From Hyphomicrobiales bacterium (GTDB taxonomy: Bacteria > Pseudomonadota > Alphaproteobacteria > Rhizobiales > Phreatobacteraceae), in NCBI GenBank assembly GCA_017304475.1, contig JAFKKV010000033.1, positions 1 through 64,000 of the forward strand: a stretch of 64,000 nucleotides of DNA. The letters run 5' to 3'. How positions within the stretch are numbered: the first letter of the stretch is position 1; every line of letters begins with the position of its first letter. Shown here one piece after another: positions 59,675-64,000 of this stretch. The translations under genes were made by a program, and so were the position numbers. A model generated the notes under the pieces. The model ran no database searches. It was not told the origin of the DNA and saw only the letters and a list, made by a program, of their open reading frames with translations.

Positions 59675-60597
59675 GGTCGCGGCCCCCGCGCGCCTTCGCC
59701 GGGGCCATAGACGGCGGCCATCAGGTCATGGGCGGCTTCCGGCGTGCGCGGCCCGAAACCCAGGAGATAGAGCCCGTCCATGCCGACCAGCGCCTGGCCG
59801 CGGGCCGCCGGGGTCGCGGCGAAGGAGGGCAGGCCGAAGACCTCGGCCGGGGTGAGCGCGTGATCGCCGCGCTGCATCACCAGCACCACGTCGGGCGCTG
59901 CGGCGATGATGCCTTCGTCGGTCAGCGGCTTGTAGCCGTCGACATCGCCGGCCGCGTTGACCGCGCCGGCCAGCGCGATGATGGCGTCCGCGCCGCTGTG
60001 CCGGCCGCCGACCACGACCCGGCCGTTCTGCAGCGACAGGACGAACAGGACGCGCTTGCGCGCGCGCAGGCCCTCGCGTTCGCGCGCCAGCGCCCGGAAG
60101 CGCTGGTCGACCGAATCGGCGAGCGTATCGGCGGCGGCACCGGCATTGGCGAGCCGGCCGACTGCCCGGATGCGCTGGACGATGCCGGCAGCGGTGAGGT
60201 CCTCGGCGAGCCGCTCGACCCGGATGCCGGCCTCGGCGATCAGCTTGATCGTGTCGGGCGGCCCGGCGCCGTCGATCGCGATCACGAGGGTCGGCTTGAG
60301 CGACAGCACGCCTTCGGCCGACAGCGCCCGGACATAACCGACATTCGGCTTGTCCTTCAGCGCCTGCGGCGGATGCAGGCTCGTCGTATCGACCCCGACG
60401 ATCTGCGCTTCCAGGCCGAGGGCGTAGAGGATCTCGGTGATCACGCCGCCGGCGGCCACGATGCGCTGCGGCGCCGCCTGGGCCTGGCCCGGCAGGCCGG
60501 AGCCGGCGAATGCGGCGGCGGCCAGGCCGCTGGCGAGCAGCGAACGGCGGCTGACGGCCGGCGGCAGCGGCGACATCGATGTCATGACAGGGCTCAT
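59671..60597 (-). CDS. hmuT: periplasmic hemin-binding protein
   Basis: A 308-residue cluster A-type binding protein: signal SRRSLLASGLAAAAFAGSG (with twin Arg), IVAAGGVITEILYALGLEAQIVGVDTTSLHP is the hemin-binding-protein opening, and the later GRHSGADAIIALAGAVNAA fits HmuT. It delivers heme from the periplasm to HmuUV. Start overlaps the HmuP stop (ATGA). Four-gene operon hmuPTUV. Confidence 0.92.
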   Translation of the reverse strand: MSPVMTSMSPLPPAVSRRSLLASGLAAAAFAGSGLPGQAQAAPQRIVAAGGVITEILYALGLEAQIVGVDTTSLHPPQALKDKPNVGYVRALSAEGVLSLKPTLVIAIDGAGPPDTIKLIAEAGIRVERLAEDLTAAGIVQRIRAVGRLANAGAAADTLADSVDQRFRALAREREGLRARKRVLFVLSLQNGRVVVGGRHSGADAIIALAGAVNAAGDVDGYKPLTDEGIIAAAPDVVLVMQRGDHALTPAEVFGLPSFAATPAARGQALVGMDGLYLLGFGPRTPEAAHDLMAAVYGPGEGARGPRP

Positions 60598-60785
60598 TTG
60601 GTCAGAATCAGCTTGTCGTTGGCAGTGACCCGCAGGCGATAACGCTCACCCTTGTGCAGGATGACGGCTTCCCGGCCGGTCCCGAGGATGGCGGTCAGCT
60701 CGACGGTCGGGACGGCGTCCGCGGGCGTCGCGCTCGACCCATCGGGGTGGGCGCCGTGGGGCGGTCGGGGATGGCCGGAAATCAT
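60594..60785 (-). CDS. hmuP: hemin uptake protein HmuP/HemP
   Basis: A 63-residue protein whose C-terminal half carries the HemP signature RYRLRVTANDKLILTK. In Bradyrhizobium and relatives HmuP is a small cytoplasmic regulator needed for hmuR expression, so its place next to the divergent hmuR fits. It is the first gene of the hmuPTUV operon, 15 bases downstream of an ICE-like box. The first half (to residue 25) is low-complexity and not conserved. Confidence 0.9.
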   Translation of the reverse strand: MISGHPRPPHGAHPDGSSATPADAVPTVELTAILGTGREAVILHKGERYRLRVTANDKLILTK

Positions 60786-60799
60786 GAAAGGGCACCTAG

Positions 60800-60816
60800 T
60801 TTAGAACTATAATAAA
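60800..60816. promoter_or_regulatory. candidate Irr-type iron control element (ICE) before hmuP
   Basis: TTTAGAA-CTA-TAATAAA: the left half matches the rhizobial ICE half-site TTTAGAA exactly and the right half agrees at five of seven with TTCTAAA. It sits 14 bases upstream of the hmuP start, at a place where a bound regulator would affect transcription. Confidence 0.5.
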
Positions 60817-60867
60817 TCTTGATAACTCCTTGGAAGCATTCAAATCTAGCTATCCCGGAGGTATTGT

Positions 60868-60882
60868 TGACATTGGTAGTCA
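60868..60882. promoter_or_regulatory. candidate RirA-type iron-responsive (IRO) box before hmuR
   Basis: TGA-CATTGGTAG-TCA has the TGA-N9-TCA form of the RirA box and overlaps a TTGACA hexamer (60867-60872) in the hmuP-hmuR divergent gap. The motif has only six fixed bases, so a chance match is possible. Confidence 0.35.
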
Positions 60883-61008
60883 GCTTAAGTACCAAGCGTC
60901 AAGGGGCGCTAGGAGCGGGTCTACCGCAGCGCAAAAAACGCCAGCCAGCCGGACGCTGACGCGTCGAGCCAGCCAGCCAACAATCTCAACAGGCTTGCGG
61001 TTCGGACA

Positions 61009-63264
61009 ATGCTGATCGGTCACACACGCGCGGCGCTGATGGCGTCGGTTTCCTTGATGGTTCTGGCGGCCGGATTCGGCCCTGTGCAGGCCCAGCAGAG
61101 CCCTCCGGCTGCTGCACCGCAACAAGCGCCGGCGAATACGCCGACGGCCCTCGATGAGATCACGGTGAGCGCCGAGAGGGCGCCGTCGACGGTGTACAAT
61201 TCGCCGGGAACCGTGACCGTGATCACCGATCGCCAGATCGATCGCCAGCTGATCCAGAGTCCGCGCGACGCGGTGCGCAACGAACCGGGTATCGCGGTCG
61301 GCAATACTCCGACGCGCGCCGGCGGCGGCAATTACTGGATCCGTGGCATCGGCGACAACCGTGTCCGCGTCGAGGTCGACGGCGTGCGCGTGCCGGATTA
61401 TCCGGGCAGCAATGCCGGGGCAGGGCTCTATACCCGGGACTTCCTCGATTTCGACAGCCTCAAGCGTGTCGAGATCATCAGGGGGCCGGCCTCGGCGCTT
61501 TACGGCAGCGATGCCATTGGTGGCGTCGTGTCCTATGTGACCAAGGATCCCGAAGATTATCTGCGTGAAGTCGGCCGCGACTGGTACGCCGGCACCAAGC
61601 TGAGCTTCAACAGCGTCGATAGCAGCTTCGCGCAGACCATTACCGGCGCCGCCCGGCAAGGTCCGTGGCAGGGGCTTTTGCTGTTCACCCGGCGCGACGG
61701 CTACGAGACGCAGATCAATTCGGCGACCCGCCGGCCGAATCCGCAAAGCTACCAGTCGAACAACCTGCTGATGAAGCTGATCTATGAGACGCCGGACTCG
61801 GGACGGTGGCGCCTGACCGGTGAAGCGCTCTGGCGTGGGGTGGCGACCAATCTCCTGACAGACCGGTCGACCAGCGTGTCGGATTCGATCGCCCACGACA
61901 CCAATAAGCGCTTCCGCCTGAGCCTCGACTGGACACAGCAACTGTCATGGGCGATCGCCGACCAGGTGACCGCCCTGGTTTATTGGACCGATCTCGACCG
62001 GCAGGAGCATCAGGACCAGTATCGGCGTAGCCCGGCGGCGCCTTATCCGGCCCCGGCAAATCAGCTGCGGACGTCGGATTTCGATTTCCGCCAGGTCATT
62101 TTCGGCACCAATCTGCAGTTCTCGGCCCAGCGCCAATATGCCGGTTGGGACCACAATGTGATCTACGGCATCAATGCCGATTTCACCATGACATCGCGGC
62201 CGCGCAACCGGACGCAGACCGACCTGACCACCGGATTGCCGATCGCGGGTCCGATCGGCGGCGAAATCTTCCCGAACAAGAGTTTCCCGGACACGCGCAC
62301 GACCCAGGCCGCCTTCTATATCCAGGATACCGCGCAATATGGCGCGTTGCGGATCATCCCGGCCATCCGCTTCGACTATTATCATCTGACGCCGCGGCCG
62401 GACGCGGCCTTCTACAACACCAATCCCGGCTTCGCGATCGGCAATGTGTCGGCCTTCGCGGTGTCGCCGAAGCTCGGCGTGACCTATGACCTGACCGAGA
62501 ACTACCGGCTGTTCGGGCAATATGCCCGCGGCTTCCGCGCGCCGCCCTACGACAACGCCAATTTCGCCTATTCCAATCCGTCGCAATTCTATCAGATCCT
62601 GCCGAACTTCAACCTGAAGCCGGAAACCAGCGACGGCTTCGAGGCTGGCCTGCGCGGCCGGTTCAACAACGGTTCGAGCTTCCAGGTCTCCGCCTTCTAC
62701 AACCGCTATCACGACTTCATCGACACCGTCGTGGTCAACAATGGCGGCGTGCCGTCGACCCCGCCGGGCACGACGGTCTTCCAGTACCAGAACGTCAACT
62801 CGGTGGTGATCTACGGCGTCGAAGCCAAGGGCGAATGGCGCATCAATCCGGAATGGACTCTGACCGGCGCGGTGGCCTATGCACGCGGCATCAACCAGAT
62901 CACCCGCCAGCCGATCAATTCGGTCGACCCGGTGACCGGCGTCGCCGGCCTGCGCTACGACAGCGGATCGGGCTGGGGCGTCGAGGCGCGCATGAAGGCG
63001 GCCGCGGCCAAGACGCTCGTCGACTCGACCGGCCAGCAACCCGGCGTGTCCACCTTCAAGCCGGGCGCCTATGCCACTTTCGATCTGCTCGGCCGCTACG
63101 AGATCAACCGCAATGTGACGCTCAATGCGGGCATCATGAATATCGCCAATGCCCGCTACTTCAACGCCATCGACGTGAACGGCATTGCGGCCAACAACGC
63201 CAATCTCGAGCTGTTCCGGGCGCCCGGCCGATCCTTCACCATGAACGTCTCGGCGAGGTTCTGA
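61009..63264 (+). CDS. hmuR: TonB-dependent heme/hemoglobin receptor
   Basis: A 751-residue outer-membrane receptor: signal peptide (LMASVSLMVLAAGFGPVQAQ), TonB-box-like LDEITVSAERAPSTV, a plug domain, and a barrel ending in FTMNVSARF. Heme-receptor marks are FRAP in ARGFRAPPYDNANFAYSN and the later NFNLKPETSDGFEAG (like NPDLKPE). It takes heme across the outer membrane using energy from TonB. Divergent from hmuPTUV; a tonB-like gene begins one base after its stop, so the two are coupled. Confidence 0.92.
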   Translation: MLIGHTRAALMASVSLMVLAAGFGPVQAQQSPPAAAPQQAPANTPTALDEITVSAERAPSTVYNSPGTVTVITDRQIDRQLIQSPRDAVRNEPGIAVGNTPTRAGGGNYWIRGIGDNRVRVEVDGVRVPDYPGSNAGAGLYTRDFLDFDSLKRVEIIRGPASALYGSDAIGGVVSYVTKDPEDYLREVGRDWYAGTKLSFNSVDSSFAQTITGAARQGPWQGLLLFTRRDGYETQINSATRRPNPQSYQSNNLLMKLIYETPDSGRWRLTGEALWRGVATNLLTDRSTSVSDSIAHDTNKRFRLSLDWTQQLSWAIADQVTALVYWTDLDRQEHQDQYRRSPAAPYPAPANQLRTSDFDFRQVIFGTNLQFSAQRQYAGWDHNVIYGINADFTMTSRPRNRTQTDLTTGLPIAGPIGGEIFPNKSFPDTRTTQAAFYIQDTAQYGALRIIPAIRFDYYHLTPRPDAAFYNTNPGFAIGNVSAFAVSPKLGVTYDLTENYRLFGQYARGFRAPPYDNANFAYSNPSQFYQILPNFNLKPETSDGFEAGLRGRFNNGSSFQVSAFYNRYHDFIDTVVVNNGGVPSTPPGTTVFQYQNVNSVVIYGVEAKGEWRINPEWTLTGAVAYARGINQITRQPINSVDPVTGVAGLRYDSGSGWGVEARMKAAAAKTLVDSTGQQPGVSTFKPGAYATFDLLGRYEINRNVTLNAGIMNIANARYFNAIDVNGIAANNANLELFRAPGRSFTMNVSARF

Positions 63265-63265
63265 C

Positions 63266-64000
63266 ATGCGCCGGGCATCGACCGCGCGGAAGGCAAGCGG
63301 CCGGGGGGCTCATACCCCCCGGCCTCGTGCCATGCCGCACGATCGATCCGAACCGATCCTGTCGGCGCCGCCGCCATTGCCGTCGCCCTGCCTGGAAGAG
63401 CCGTTGCTGCTCTTCGCGCCCATGCCGGGCGGAGCGGAGAGGGGTGAGGCGGCGGTTCTGACCGCCCCGGTTCTCACCGTCGACCTGGATGCCGGAACCG
63501 GCGATGGCGCGGCGAGCAAAGCGCCGCCTGTCACTGTCGACGCGACCGCGGGCGGCAAAGCCGATACCGAAGCCGCCACGCCCGCCGTGCTGGCGGGCGA
63601 TCCGAACGCCATTCCCGCTGTCGCCGACAAGGTGCGCCGGCGTGTCTCCCTCTCGGTCGTTGCCTCGGTCTGCCTGCATGCCGGCGCCTTGGCCTTGGCG
63701 CTCTATCTCGGCCTGCAGACGGCGGCATCCCCCTCGGACGGCGAAGAATCCGTCGCCGTCGAAATCGTCGCCGGCGAGGCCGGTGCGCCGGCGGAACAGG
63801 ACACCGCCAGCGGCACCGAGAACACCACCCAGGTCCATGCCGGCGTCGAGACGCCGGTCGAGGCGCCGCCCACCGAGACGGTGGAGCCGCCGCAGCCGCC
63901 GCCGCCCGTGCAAACCGCCGTCCAGCCGCCGCCCGAGCCGCAACCGGTGACCGAGCAGGCAGAGGCGCCGCCGCCGCCGCCCGAAACGCCGCAACCGCAG
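63266..64000 (+). CDS. TonB-like energy transducer, 5' part, cut by the window end
   Basis: The frame runs open for 245 codons to the edge. GAGG seven bases before the ATG supports the start directly after hmuR. Residues 1-122 are a long, Pro/Ala/Asp-rich cytoplasmic extension not found in standard TonB. The single membrane segment is about 127-150 and carries Ser134-x3-His138 (SVCLHAG), the ExbB-contact motif of TonB. A Pro/Glu-rich periplasmic spacer with PPPPPV-type repeats follows from about 195. The C-terminal receptor-contact domain is beyond the window. ExbB/ExbD genes are not visible here and might follow. Confidence 0.85.
   Translation, partial: MRRASTARKASGRGAHTPRPRAMPHDRSEPILSAPPPLPSPCLEEPLLLFAPMPGGAERGEAAVLTAPVLTVDLDAGTGDGAASKAPPVTVDATAGGKADTEAATPAVLAGDPNAIPAVADKVRRRVSLSVVASVCLHAGALALALYLGLQTAASPSDGEESVAVEIVAGEAGAPAEQDTASGTENTTQVHAGVETPVEAPPTETVEPPQPPPPVQTAVQPPPEPQPVTEQAEAPPPPPETPQPQ

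Overview
The window is about 67% GC and reads as an alphaproteobacterial chromosome, most likely Hyphomicrobiales. The grounds are a phasin, a rhizobial-type heme uptake locus with hmuP and an Irr-like box, a CYP199A-like P450, many branched-chain-type and LysR/IclR/RpiR catabolic modules, and rhizobial-style intergenic palindromic repeats. The genus cannot be fixed from the sequence alone. No rRNA, tRNA, CRISPR array, phage gene or transposase was seen.

Layout. 0.1-8.6 kb: universal stress protein, YcaC-like hydrolase with a LysR regulator, phasin, an ABC-2 exporter pair, SMR and YdcZ-type membrane exporters, and a GST divergent from a second LysR. 8.7-24.4 kb: the most coherent region. It holds a complete three-component cytochrome P450 operon, an IclR regulator, an acylase/ene-reductase operon, a five-gene branched-chain-type ABC importer, two SDR dehydrogenases and a polysaccharide-deacetylase-fold amidase. 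Four 19-bp sites of the form NRTATY-N7-RATAYN sit in front of the P450 operon, the IclR gene and both sides of the acylase/importer divergent promoter. I infer one IclR regulon for uptake and breakdown of an acylated (amide-type), probably aromatic, substrate. This is the best candidate for an undescribed system here. 24.4-30.3 kb: RidA, DyP peroxidase, and a type I secretion ATPase/HlyD pair without outer-membrane partner or substrate. The HlyD 3' end has been duplicated around a repeat fragment.

30.3-32.1 kb is an AT-richer islet with two unrecognised genes. 32.1-37.4 kb: OmpR/EnvZ-type two-component system, a lipoprotein and a GT39-type membrane glycosyltransferase. 37.5-45.2 kb: glutathionyl-hydroquinone reductase, HlyIII-like protein, a secreted six-cysteine repeat protein, an omega-transaminase divergent from its XRE-cupin regulator, a GNAT/Lrp pair, and a saccharopine-dehydrogenase-like enzyme. 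45.4-54 kb: a tight rpiR-isochorismatase-glutamine synthetase-formylglutamate amidohydrolase operon, a 268-bp MITE-like element, an orphan peptide-binding protein divergent from an M20 deacylase, and a beta-lactamase-fold hydrolase. 54-57 kb: an outer-membrane barrel protein and an acyl-CoA ligase. 57.3-64 kb: an Rrf2 regulator and the heme locus, hmuP-T-U-V on the minus strand and hmuR-tonB on the plus strand. tonB runs off the window end.

The gaps carry several families of imperfect palindromic repeats, mostly as pairs of inverted arms around a 50-80 bp spacer. Two distant copies can share spacer as well as arms, so they look like units that were copied whole (REPIN-like). Many reading frames opposite real genes are long only because of the high GC.
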